Notes under the pieces: model-generated
What the model saw: only the letters and a program-made list of their open reading frames with translations
Database searches by the model: none
What the model was told of the DNA's origin: nothing
Shown: in pieces, positions 34,061 to 45,359 of the stretch
How the letters are laid out: each line of letters starts with the position of its first letter
Position numbering within the stretch: the first letter of the stretch is position 1
Origin: Posidonia oceanica
Taxonomy: Eukaryota > Streptophyta > Magnoliopsida > Alismatales > Posidoniaceae
Assembly (NCBI GenBank): GCA_037176725.1
Contig: JAZBRS010000044.1
Location: forward strand, 8,494,001 to 8,558,000
DNA: 64,000 nucleotides
Direction of reading: 5' to 3'
Made by a program: the position numbers and the translations under genes

Positions 34061-36574
34061 TAGCTATTAAATCCCTAATTTGTGTACTGATGTTGTTGAA
34101 CACGACAAGCATTGCATCTTATGTAAGATGCAACATACTTTGTGTTTTACACAAGCTGCACTATTCCTTACTTTGGGCTTATACTAATGATGTTAGTTGC
34201 AATAAGATCTGCATCTAATGTAAGACGCGTGATGGAACGTGTCTAATTAACACTTTGAAGATGATGCTTCCACTATTGTAATGTTGAGTTAGTTAGAGCT
34301 AATCACCAAAGTTTTACACAAAATAACACAAAACAATTATAGAGCTTTGCATCTAACAGAGGGTCCTAGAGAAAATGAAATTTACAATTTTTATGATGCG
34401 ATTAATACAAGTTCCTATGAAAGGAAAAGGAAAATAAATAGTAGAGATTTTGCAACACCTGTCCTTGTTCATACACCCTGTGGCATACACTCATTCACCA
34501 CAAAACAACTAGAAATCAAAAGGAAAATCAAACAAAGCTTTGAATGCATGAACTAGTGCGTTCAATGTAGAATGCAGGCATCTACGCGTTCCACACCTGT
34601 ATCAAACAACTACACAGAAATATTTTTAAACAAGTGATTTAATGATTTTTATTGATGTTTTCACTTTGTTATTAGTATTTTAAAACCTGCATGGCTCTCA
34701 AGGCGCCTAAGGCTTAGGTATGGCTTTCTTTGGGAGTTTCTATGGCTCCTTAAAAATGGGATAGGATTCCACTTCTTAGGTATTACCCTTACCTTAACTC
34801 TTGAGGGTCTTTTGGGAGCCTCGAGCACACTTGATTCCTACCCCGTAGAGGTAGAGCCTAGCATACCTACGATTAATCAGATCTCTCGCATATCAAACAC
34901 ACAAACCACAACAAACCATAGAATAGGGAGGGAGAATACAATTCTAAACTTAGGGTTCTAACTTACTTTCACAAGAATCAAGGGAGAGAAAAGTAACCCT
35001 TGTGAAAATAAATGACAACACAAACACCTCTCTTAAGCCCTTCACAACAGGGTTGCTTAAGACTTAAGTGGTTATTTTATGTAACCCAAAAGAAGATCAA
35101 ACAATTTAGTTCCCAAAGAGGGCCAAACAAATCACAAAGAAAACATTTTGATGTTTTTGTATTTTTTTGAAAAGCACCTAAAGTTTGAGGCTCTGGTCCT
35201 TACGGTAAAGATGATAACCTCACACCTTAGTCTATGGGTCAATTGTACAAAGATATCAAGGGAGAAATTTGAAAACACAAAGAGTTTCTATTCAGAAGTG
35301 TAAAATGCGTATTTTGGTGCGTCTTATGTAAGACGCATACAGTTATGCGTTTAACAACCTGACAGTGAATTTTTCAGCAATGTAGTCTGTTTTAAATCAA
35401 CTACCTCTGCTCCCAAGAATCGAAATCAAGTGGGAGGTGGTTGCATGTATTTCTAAACATATAAAAATCCTACACAATCATGGAGTCGTGGTGCCTTAAA
35501 ATATATAAGGAGGAACTTCACCACGAGTTCGAAAATCCACGAAATTGAAATGAAATTGCAAGGAAATAGAAAAGAAGGAAGAGGAGGATGCTCACCTAGC
35601 ACAAGAACACTTTTAGCCATCCCATTGTGATCATCATTTTTTGAATAAGGGATTTTGGGGCTGTAGGTATCCTGTTTTGGGCACTACTTCATTCCCTTTT
35701 GCTACATCATAGCATATCATATTGCATTCAACCTTAGAGGCCTTTCTCTCTGTCCTAGAACTTTCTTGGGGTACATTTGCTCACTCTGGCTATAAAATGC
35801 TTAACAGCTTGTGTTCAACATAAAATGTAGATTACTTTGCGTTCTATGTTGAACGCCCAACCACATGCGTTTTATTTTGCCATTTTGTTTTCTTCCCATT
35901 CCAGTCAAACCTTCATTTTTTGGACTAGAATTAAGTTTCCATTTTTTTGAATGAGTCCACATTCTTTATTTGGAAGTCGTATTAACTGTTTTAAATGACC
36001 CATTCAAGCATTTTTGAGTTGGCACCCAAATTTGACAAGTTTTGAGCCTAAGGGTGTAAAACGCAAAGTTGTCTGCGTTTTATATAAAATGTATAATGCT
36101 CTGCGTTTTACATTTGACAGTTGTGCCCACTGCGCCTGTCACTTTTCGTCGTTGGAATAATTTTGAATTTAAATTATTTCCTTTTATAGTGAGCCCATTG
36201 ACCGTGTGTGGACTTAATCAAGCTTTATTGTGCTTAATGCACCATTAATATGAGGAATATTCTAGCAATCAATGGGGCTAGGAATGTGCCATTTCTGGAG
36301 GTTGTTAAATGTAGGGTTACCTGCATTCTACATAGAACACTGGGAGACCAGCGTTTAACACCCCAGATTTGAAAATTGCTTGTTGCAATTGGTCTGCCTT
36401 GCCTTTTTGGAGGTTCTTACCTTTTCTTGACCCACTTGTGCCCCTATAAATACTTGGACACCTTATCCTTGAGGGAGGATGGAAATTGGAGGAGATTTTG
36501 AGGTCAAAATTTGGTGAGCTTGAAGGGATATTCCTGAGATCAAATACCAAAGTGTTTTGTTTGAGAGAGAGAGA
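34061..36574 (+). repeat. Tat-type LTR, U3 part with palindrome cluster
   Basis: A TATAAATA at 36445-36452 in the context CTTGTGCCCC matches the promoter of the LTR at 40269. Upstream lie scattered palindromes of one type: GCATCTTATGTAAGATGC (34114-34131), GCGTCTTATGTAAGACGC (35319-35336) and weaker ones near 34213, 35840, 36080 and 36320. The 5' end of the LTR is not clear. A GGAAGAGGAGGATGCTCACC block near 35578 resembles the leader at 36880, which suggests more than one LTR piece. Confidence 0.55.
36445..36452 (+). promoter_or_regulatory. LTR TATA box
   Basis: TATAAATA, preceded by CACTTGTGCCCC, about 100 bp downstream of the last palindrome. The same core context occurs at 41103-41124 in a related LTR. 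Confidence 0.6.
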
Positions 36575-37650
36575 GTCTAAGTCTTCCACCAAAAAGAGTG
36601 AAACTCTTCCGCCGATTGGTTGTTTTCGGAGAATTCGAGCACACCTCCATTTCTAGAATTGTAGTGCATCCATCTCATCATCCAAAATGGAGTTTCTTTT
36701 TAGTGTTTTTCATTTTGCATTCTTTGCATTTTGTAGCTAGGCATTTACACTTAGTTGCAACCCAGGGGATAAAATCCTTGAGTACATTTTTTTTATTTCA
36801 TGTTCATTTTAATTTGTTCTATCGATCCATTTACTACACCATATTAATTCATGTATTTTGATTTTATTTTGCAAGGAAAAGAAGAGGAGGAGGAAGCTCA
36901 CTAACACGGGCACTCCTAGGCAATGTTGGCGTTGTCTTAAGGTAGTCGAACCCATACCAACATCAAATCTCCCAAGGCATCTCAAGGGATAGCGAAAGCG
37001 AACTGAGAGTGGTGATCACAACGACTTCAACATCCGTGGAGTGGAGGAGTCGAACTTAAACAAGGGGACCTGAGAAAGCGAAGCGCACGACCTTGAAATC
37101 CTTTATCCACAGGGGCGTGTGCTTTACTTCTTGGGTCCCTTTGTTTATGTTCGATTCCTCCACTCCATGGATGTTAAAGTCGTTGTGATCGCCACTCTCG
37201 ATTCGCTTTTCCTGGCCCTCGAGGTGCCTTGGGAGATTTGATGATGGTGTGGATTCGGCTACCTTAGGACAACGCCAACATTACCTAAGGGTGCCTATGT
37301 CGGTGAGCTTCTGGTCCCTCTTCTTTTCCTTGCAAAATAAGATCAAAATACATGGATTAATATGGTGTAGTAAATGGATTAATAGAACAAGTTATAATTA
37401 TCATGAAATAAAAAGAAGATACGTACCTAGAGGTTTTATCGATTTGGTTGCAACTAAGTGTAAATGCCTAACAACAAAATGCAATGAATGCAAAACGAAA
37501 AACACTAAAAGGAAACCCCCTTTTGGATGATGAGATGGATGCACAACAATTTCAAAGACAGTGGTGTGGTCGAACTCTTCGAAAACAACCAATCGGTGGA
37601 AGAAATTCACTTTCTTGGTGAAGGACTTAGGCACTCTAGTATAAATACTT
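36575..37650. repeat. Large palindrome: head-to-head LTR leader arms of about 0.5 kb
   Basis: 36575-37092 is the inverted match of 37113-37650, leaving a loop of about 20 bp. Both arms carry the CCGATTGGTTGTTTTCG, CATCCATCTCATCATCC and TTTTGCAAGGAAAAGAAGAG words on opposite strands, and translate to similar frames (36598-36861 plus, 37401-37634 minus). Arms are diverged at a minority of positions. A second TATA (TATATATA, 37770-37777) reads on the minus strand beyond the right arm. Confidence 0.85.
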
Positions 37651-37904
37651 GGGCATTTGTTCTCATGAATTCTCTTCTAATTTAGACTCCTAATTTCTCT
37701 CTCTTTCTTTGTGTCCTCTTAATAATCTCTCCCAATTTTCCACTGCCCTCAAAGGCCGAAATCACACAGTATATATAGAGTTGTGGGAAGGGCAAGGAAA
37801 GGCAAGAACTCCAAAAATGGCAAGGTAGTCCAGCTACAGCAAGTGTTTCAAAAATTAGGTTATAAAACGCATACAATTACACGTTCTTGTGGATGTGGAT
37901 TTGG
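37651..37904 (-). repeat. Promoter-proximal part of the inverted LTR
   Basis: On the minus strand a TATATATA at 37770-37777 precedes the right palindrome arm. Upstream of it, near 37866-37884, a single AAAACGCAT...-type motif of this family is kept. The LTR is cut at about 37905 by the next inverted LTR. Confidence 0.5.
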
Positions 37905-39916
37905 GGTGTGATGGATGATGACGTTGGTGCTTCCACGTACGTCGATGATAGGTGTGATCGCCACTTGTCGATTTGCGGTGCCGATTGATAAGGTGCCTTC
38001 GGGAGATGCGGATATGGTTGTGGTGTGGATCCTCGGTTTTACTGGGTTGACGGCAGGATGTTGTCCAGTGGCATCCTTGTATTACGTGGCATATTCCTTC
38101 CTTCAGAACAAACAAATAGATCTAGATTAGTCCGGGCATGTAGTAAACGATATCAGAAAAGTGAAAAATAACATAAATAAAAGCAAATAATACTAATTGG
38201 GGGTAATTCCCCGCATGCATATGCAATGGGCTTATTTAAGGAATGCAATGATGTAATAAAAAAAATAGATTGAGAATGAGTACTCCCTTCACCCTTGTGC
38301 TACGTGGTGTAGATGAGGAAGCAGAGGTACGGACGGAGCTCCAGAGGTGCGTTTTGCTTAGAATAGGTATGATCTCTTTGGATGTTGGTTTTTCTCACAA
38401 GGGTTTGACATAGTGGGGCTATAGATCTCTTAGAATCTCTCTAACACTCAGAGGTTTCTCTCAGATTTTTTAAAAGCCTCTCCTCTATATTTTCTATAAG
38501 CCTCTCTTCTAGCTCTAGAGCTAGGGGGTATTTATAGAATATTTTCTGACATGATTTCGTTGGAAAACGAGAAGATATTATTTTAAGTTTAAATTTAAAT
38601 CCAAATTTAAAAATTTAAAATTTTAAATCAGATATTTTAACTCGTCGCCGCATGTAACGGCGACAAGCACATATATTTTATTTTCTTCATGTAGAAAAAT
38701 CAATTGAAAGGCGGTAAAATAATCTGTTGAAGCTAGTCGCCGCTCTTATAGGTGTCGAGCTTTAAAATTCAAAATATTTAAAATTAAAATCCCAAACTAA
38801 CTCATTACGAATCTAGGAACAGCCAACGACTAAGTCTCCATTTTTAAATTTTTTCTCATAACAAAAAGATATTTATAGGAAATTTTAAATTTAAACACAA
38901 GCTTACTAATTAACTTATATTTAAAATTAATATCTTCTATAATTTCATGGGAGAAGTTAATTAGTTCTATGGATATTTTTGACTTAGTCTAAATCTGTAA
39001 CTACTTGGATATTTTAGATTTATCTTTAATTTTAAATATCACTTTGAATTAAATATAGCTACAACATTTAAAAATGTGTTAACTAACTTAAAACCTCGTT
39101 TTTTGACCAAAATAAAGATATATTACTTTAAAATTAATGTCATCCATTTTTCTAGAACTTTCTAGAATTTTCCTGAATTAGTTGCTATTTTTAAAAGTTT
39201 ATATGATATATCATATATTTAAGTGCTAGGAATATCATAGAAATATTAATAGTTATGGGAAAAATTATTAAAATACTTTATAAAAACCCCATATAATATA
39301 TTAAAGCCCAGGATGACAAATTATCACGTGAGAGGACTCTAGGATACATGTCGCTTCTACAAGTGGTGACAACACTCGTCGCCTATAATATTGGCGACGA
39401 GGTGTGTCGCCTCTCATATAGGCAATGAGCTAGCTTTTTTGCAATTTCTCCCCTATCTTTTATATTAACACATAGTGATGTGTTAAAAGTCTAGAATAAC
39501 TTCAGAAATTCCACAAATTATAAAAACATTTTATTTAACATTAAAATACTCAAATCTGCCACTAATTTGAGTGCAATGAGAATATTAACTCTGCCACAAC
39601 TAATAAACTCGCATTAAATATTGTTAAAGGTACTCAAACTTGTTACTAGTTTGAGTAGAATGAGAGTGTCAGCTTTGCCACAGCTAACAAACTCACATTA
39701 AGAAAAATGTTCAAGGTACTCAAACTTGCTACTAATTTGAGTGCGTTAGCTCTGCCACAGCTAACAATCTTGAATCACGTAAAATCAAGTAATATTTTTA
39801 AATAAATTATGGAAATCAGGAAGATGTGTTAAATATCCTTAGTTATGTGATTTAGGATGCCTCAAAGTTTTCTATCATTAATTGACTCTCGGAAATGCGA
39901 AAATGGGATATCTACA
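37905..39916 (-). repeat. Inverted Tat-type LTR, left arm
   Basis: On the minus strand it begins TGTAGATATCCC at 39916, the same start as the plus-strand LTR at 40269. Shared blocks include the GTGGCAGAGTTAACTC-like region, CCCCGCATGCA (38208-38218) and the GAAGGAA leader word. Minus-strand TATA (read TATAAATA) is at 38529-38536. Upstream of it are palindromes with GTCGCC/GGCGAC arms at 38644-38664 and 39377-39400. It is longer than its partner through indels. Confidence 0.8.
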
Positions 39917-40268
39917 GATGCCTATCCTTGGAGTTGATCTTGGAACAAGATTAGCTCAAAGGTAAGAATGATGTCCTATTGAGCATTTCCTGAAAAGGGA
40001 GCTCGCTCACAAATAGTCAGCCACTAGGGATGAAAGAAATTAGAAAACACCTTTTGGTTTCAGGAGATTGTCACACAGCCAAAAAGGTGGAACCTACCTG
40101 GTTTCAGGAATTTATCGCACAGCCAAGTGTTAGAAAGGGTGAACAAATTCAGTTTCGGGACGTTGTCACACAGCCCAATGGTTCAATTAAAATGCTGTCA
40201 TATTGAAGACTCAGACATGGAGGAGTCAAGACGGTTTCAGAGCTATGTGTCACAGTCGGTGTCGAGAC
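39917..40268. repeat. Spacer between inverted LTRs with four copies of a 28-bp unit
   Basis: Four related units lie at about 40057, 40108, 40149 and 40226. The first reads GTTTCAGGAGATTGTCACAC plus AGCC; the others differ at several bases. Spacing is irregular, 41-77 bp. The spacer lies exactly between two LTR starts that face away from it. It has no primer site or polypurine tract that I can see. Confidence 0.7.
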
Positions 40269-41116
40269 TGTAGATATCCCATTTTCGCATTTCCCAGCGT
40301 TCTTTAAGGATAGGAACCTTTGAGCTGCCCCAGATCATACAACTAAGGCATAATAACACATTCCCCAGATTTTCCATGATTTGTTTAAAAGCATCGCTTG
40401 ATTTTACTTGACTCAAGGACATTAGCTGTGGCAGAGTTAACTCACTCAGATTAGTGGCAGGTCTGAGTACCTTAAGTACCCTTTGTTTCTACTCAAATTA
40501 GTGGCAGATTCGAGTTAGATAAGATGTTTTTATGATTTCATGGAATTTCTGAAGTTTTTTGGGCTTTTATCATGTTTCTATGGATTAAAATAAAAGATAG
40601 GGCTAAAAATGCAAAAAGACTAGATAGTTGCCTCCCCCACCGGCGACATAGAATAGCTGCCATTCTTAATGGTGACTAGACTATGCAGGCACCACTAGCA
40701 TCGGTGATTTAATCTTGGGTAGATCTGGGCCCTCAAAACCTAAGCTTTCATCTGGTCCGCACGCTAGCAAGGCACCGCTGCCAGCAGCGACTTGCTGACG
40801 TGGACCTTCTTTGACCCAGTCAAGCAGGAATATCTGAGTCTTAGGCGCCAGTGACACTGGCGACTATAGGTCGTGGACTCATCTGGGTCCTTCAAATCTG
40901 ATCTCTCATCTCGTCCACACACTAGCTAGGTGCCTGTGCTACCGGCGGCTTGCTGACGTGGACCCTTCTTTGACTCGGTCAGCGTGCCTCCACGTTAGTT
41001 CCATGTCATTTAGAGGAGATATTTGTCCTAGGTGCCGGTACATTCGGTGACTGGCTATAAATATCATTTTTTTCTAGAATCTTCCTAGATCTGATCCACT
41101 TGTGCCCCTACGTACC

Positions 41117-41124
41117 TATAAATA
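41117..41124 (+). promoter_or_regulatory. LTR TATA box
   Basis: TATAAATA, about 55 bp after the last palindrome and in a CTTGTGCCCC context also seen at 36434-36452. Confidence 0.65.
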
Positions 41125-41998
41125 GACCCCAAGAGCCAATGCTCAAGGAGAGGCAAATCCAAGAGTAAGAGTGATCTTCGGGAGGGAAATTCAAGAGTAA
41201 GAGTGATCTTCAGGGAGAGAAAAAGAGACAGTATCATCTCCTGAGGTCCATAGATCTAGAAAGGCAAATCTAAGAGAGAGTGAGAGAGAGGTTCTAAGAG
41301 ATCCTTAGCCCCCATATTGTCCAAATCCATCGAGAAACCCTAGATCTCAGAGATCATCATCAATCCTAGATCCTAGAGATCCCGAGCCTAGCCGGAGCTT
41401 TGACCATGCCTCCACTTCCTCATCCCACATCTCATAGCATGAGGGTGAAGGAAGTATTTCTTCCAATCTACTTTTTCATTTCATTTTGCATTCCTTAGAT
41501 AGGACCCATTGCATTTGCATGCGGGGAACCAGCCTGGTTAGTATTAGCTACTTTTGTTTACGTTATTTCTCACTTATCTGATCTATTTACTACACGAGAC
41601 TTATCTAGATCTATTCTTATTGTTTTGAAGGAAAGGAACTCGCTCCCTAGCACGAGGACGCCGCTGGACAGCACCCTGCCGCTGATCCAGTGAGTCGACG
41701 ATCCACATCCTCCACATCTCCCCCCAAGCGTCTTGTCAGCCCATCGACAAGTGGTGATGACATCAAGTCGTCGATGTCGTGGAAGCGCCGACTACTTCGT
41801 CCTCATCCACCCCATTTTCCACATCTACAGAACTGATGATCACGGTGGGACCGGCTTGAGCCAACCCTCCATGCTACGTGAGCGCATCTTTTCCTTCCTT
41901 TCCTTATTGTTATAGATCTAGGTGTAGTTTTTGGTTTGGGGGTTTGTGCATATAGGTTTTTGCGACACCCAAACCTTTTTCATCGGGTTTTTCTTTCT

Positions 41999-42298
41999 AA
42001 AGTTAGTAAAATCTCGCTATCTAGTCGTTTTTCACTTAAGGTGCCGAGTCTCGTTAGCACTTTGAGGCAATGACTCACTCTAGCGCTTATAGCTTCGACG
42101 ACTAGGTTGGTTTTTACTGAGGTCAGGAAATTCCAGAACCCAACCGCCTTTTATTTTTGAGGTTAGTAAAACCTTGCATCTAGTTGTTTTTCGCTTAGGA
42201 TGCCGGGTCTCGTTAGCACTTTGAGGCAACGACTCACTTCGGTGTCCATAGCTTCGACGACTGGGTTGGTTTTACTGAGGTCAGGAAACTCTTGTTCA
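41999..42298 (+). repeat. Tandem duplication in the element leader, 162-bp period
   Basis: 41999-42137 recurs at 42161-42298. Both copies have GTTAGTAAAA, GTCTCGTTAGCACTTTGAGG and CTTCGACGAC. Each holds a GAGGCAAYGACTCAC word that weakly resembles a primer site. It lies just before gag. Confidence 0.8.
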
Positions 42299-42378
42299 TA
42301 GCCGCATATCTGAGAGGCGCCTTCTCTTGTCGCACTACACTGCGGTGACTGATAGAGACTCCCAATTTTTCACAATCA

Positions 42379-43673
42379 ATGGGCCGGTGCAAATTCCCTC
42401 ATGTCTCCATCCCATTTGATTATTCCACTAGGGGGCCCACTCCTACATTTTCTGCACCAAATTTCAGTAAAAGCTTATCTTATGAAGAAGACATCGAAGA
42501 AGAGAGGGAGACAAGCCGCTCTCAGCCATGGAGTGCCCCACTCGAGCACACACCTCCCGAAGTGACCTCCCAAGTAGTGCCACCTACATCGAATGCTTCC
42601 CATCTATCTGAGGAAGCAACTAATGAGGTCTACAAATTCCTGGCACGACACCACACCTCGTTTAGGAGCCTGCAAACCTTATCCGTCCACGGACCCTCTT
42701 TCCCAAATTCCTACCACGACCCATTAGCCACACCCACTTACACCCATGACATACCACCAAACCCCACAGTAAACTTCACACAATACCACGCAACGCCAAC
42801 CTACCCTTCCATACATCAAACCATGCCACCCACAACCAACTACTTCCTACAATACCTAGGAACACCACACTCACCACAACCACTCCCAAACACGCAATCC
42901 TACTACACTCTACCACCTTATAACCCACCACAATTCCACCAAATCTATGGGCACCTAAATCATGGGCAACGGGTCATGCCAGGACCAGACATTAAAAGAA
43001 TGATCTCAGAGGCATTGGCAGAAGTAGGGGTCACTTCAAAAGCACCAGTGGGCTATGATACCTCTAAATTCCCTCACTTTATCCTTCCACCAAGGTTTAA
43101 AATGCCGAAGATGAGGAGGTACAATGGGGCAGAGGATCCAAGGAATCATTTAGCTGCCTTCAACATGAATACTCTACCATACCATTATGCCCGGGGCTCA
43201 TTGTTTATCTTTTCTTCAATACACTTGAGGGAGAGGCACTAAGATGGTTTGACACCTTCACTGCCCATGATCTCCATGACTTTAAAACAGTGGAGGAGAA
43301 AATTTTAAACCAGTATAGTCACCGAGTGCCACACAAGCCAACTGCAGGCGACTTCACTGCCGAAAGAATGAGACCTAATGAAGATTTTGTTACTTTTGCC
43401 AGCAGGTGGAGGGACATGGCCGCTCGATCAGAGTGTCATATACCTGAGAGTCAAGTTGTGGAAATCATAGTGAGGAATACCATAGGGGCACTCAGAGTAG
43501 GATTACTGGTTGGTGACTTTCATACCTACCCTCAATTATATGAACGGGTTGCAAAGGTTATCCGTAACAAAGAAGACCTACCATTTCTAGAGCTGGAAGG
43601 TAAAAGTCAAAGGAAAACGGCAGGGCATTCCATAGAAGGTGTTACGGGAAGCATGGCACAACTATCAACCTAG
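42379..43673 (+). pseudogene. Tat-lineage Ty3/gypsy gag, frameshifted
   Basis: Gag packages element RNA. The ATG at 42379 opens a 287-codon frame with a Pro/Asn/Tyr/His-rich N-terminal region, then FKMPKMRRYNGAEDPRNHLAAF, the start of the Retrotrans_gag domain. A frame change near 43200-43215 is needed to reach LEGEALRWFDTF and the second frame (43290-43673) with WRDMAARSECHIPESQVVE. The capsid-like domain is otherwise whole. The plus-strand order gag, PR, RT, RH, aRH, IN continues downstream. Confidence 0.9.
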
Positions 43674-43687
43674 CAGAGCCAAAAGGG

Positions 43688-44160
43688 GTGGAGAGGCCAA
43701 TAGTTTCCACAACATCAATTCCAACAGTAAGAGCCTCAACGGCAACCGCCTCAACAATTTCAGCCCCAACAGTTCCAACACCCACCAAACTTTCAACAGG
43801 GGCAAATAGGCAGCAGCACAGAGGGCCACCGCAAGGGCAAAGGAATTACAATAATGTTCCTCCACCACAGGCTTACAAGGGGCCTAGAAAACAAAGCTAC
43901 CCGCCACTTCCTGAAGCACTCCCAGATGTGTTCAGGTTGTTGGTCGAAAGTGGGGACTTATAGCTTCCAATCCTGAAGCTAAACGCCTCCAATACAAACA
44001 TGTCCAAATACTGTCCATACCATCAAAAGAATGGACATACCCTTGAAGAATGCTTTGTGCTGAAGGACAAAATATATGATTTGAATGATAAGGGGGAAAT
44101 TATGTGGCCAGCTCTCAGGGACAGATTGAAAGCAGTACAGGTGGAACAACATAAATTATA
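43688..44160 (+). pseudogene. Tat gag C-terminus with zinc-knuckle-like motif
   Basis: A Pro/Thr/Gln-rich linker (43688-43963) includes YPPLPEALPDVFRLLVESGDL-like sequence, then a stop. After a frame change, CPYHQKNGHTLEECFVLKDKI near 44011-44075 has the C-x2-H-x4-H-x4-C spacing common in Tat elements. It likely binds RNA or DNA. Confidence 0.75.
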
Positions 44161-44520
44161 GATACACCAGAACCCTATGCCCCACCATCCAGTGGCGCAT
44201 CTAGAAGCTGATGGCACCGCAGTCCAGTCCGAGCTAGTAACCATTCAGCACCTAGAAGCAGACCCAGAATAGGTCCCCTCAACTGAAGAGGACAATGAGC
44301 TAGATATTCCAAAAGTATGTTCCGAGCAAGGGTCCACAGAATGGGAAGTCCAAATGGACGATGTATGGGAGGAGACGTAAAACAAAGAAGATGCTGCAAA
44401 TGACCTCGCACTTCTTGAATATTTTAATTTCCTCCCGGGAGATGAGTAGCAGCAAGAATCTAGCAATCCTGATGAAGCAGACTCATTTGACCTAGCCAGC
44501 GAAATCATCACAGGCTTTGA

Positions 44521-44985
44521 GTGAAGGAACATAGTATTCAGGGATTTAGAATTGCCAGCTCTAGAAAAGCGCTTGCGTCCGCTGACTATTACTGTAGATG
44601 TCAATGGCTACTCGCTTCCAGGCATTCTCGTCGACACCGGGGCCAGTCGGAGTGCATGCTCCTTAAACACTCTCGACTACCTGGACATTGGGGAGGAGCA
44701 GATTGTCAAGCAAAGCTTCACCTGCAAAGGCTATGACAACAGCTGGAAAGAGGCACTTGGGACTGTCCAGCTAGAAATCACTATAAGTCCTCTCACCAGC
44801 ACCACTAGTGTCATTGTAATGGAGTAGGACTTGGCTGAGCCATTAATTTTAGGGAGATCCTGGTTAGCAGAAATCTGTGCTGTTGCTTCCCCAACACATC
44901 AGCTCATCAAATTCAAATACCAAGGGGAGGTGGTCGCAGTCCAAGCTGATCACGAGACAGATTTAACAATGATCTAGATGCCCTA
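44521..44985 (+). pseudogene. Aspartic protease domain 1 of the Tat element
   Basis: This retropepsin-type domain would cut the polyprotein. ILVDTGASRSACSL places the catalytic Asp at 44633-44635. The second half has LILGRSWLAE near 44844-44873, and an in-frame stop (44825) separates the halves. KGYDNSWKEALG lies between, as usual. A second, different protease-like domain follows at 45360. Confidence 0.8.
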
Positions 44986-45359
44986 TCTCCATGAATTTGG
45001 TATGGGAGGACCACCGCCAGTTTCAGATAGTGCATGGCCAATGGGCGGATGGATTGACGACTGGGACGACGAGGTTCCAAGTTTTCAAGGATTCCAAGAT
45101 CTCTCAAGCAGTAAGGTCACCCGGGGATATGCTCAAATACAGTGTACAGGACCTGCCCCACTAAGCTCATTTTTGTTGCCCATAAACCAGGGGCAATCTT
45201 TGCTTAGGAGGTTGACATCACTGCTCCGATCTGCTCCAGCCAAAGGGGGGTACCTTCCAGCACAGCAGGCACCCATCACTAGAACTGGGCGCATCTCAAA
45301 CCAAGTCGTGCTACCTCCGCCTCCTGCAGAGAGAATCAAGTCTCCTCCCTGACGGGAAT
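44986..45359 (+). pseudogene. Linker between the two protease domains
   Basis: An open stretch (44978-45352) with acidic Trp/Asp-rich sequence (GGWIDDWDDEVPSF) and a Pro-rich end. No domain recognised. It continues the polyprotein of the Tat element. Confidence 0.5.

Larger units (their letters stand above)
40269..42298 (+). repeat. Tat-type LTR and leader, plus strand
   Basis: It begins TGTAGATATCCC. Palindromes with GGCGCC/GGTGCCG...GGCGAC arms lie at 40630-41060, for example GGCGCCAGTGACACTGGCGA at 40844-40863. TATAAATA follows at 41117-41124, then a transcribed leader with GAAGGAAAGGAACTCGCTCC near 41628. Homology to the inverted left arm runs to about 41815. The LTR's 3' end is not certain; a tandem duplication at 41999-42298 lies between it and gag. 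Its start differs from the LTR at 50295, so it may not be the true 5' LTR of the element that follows. Confidence 0.65.
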
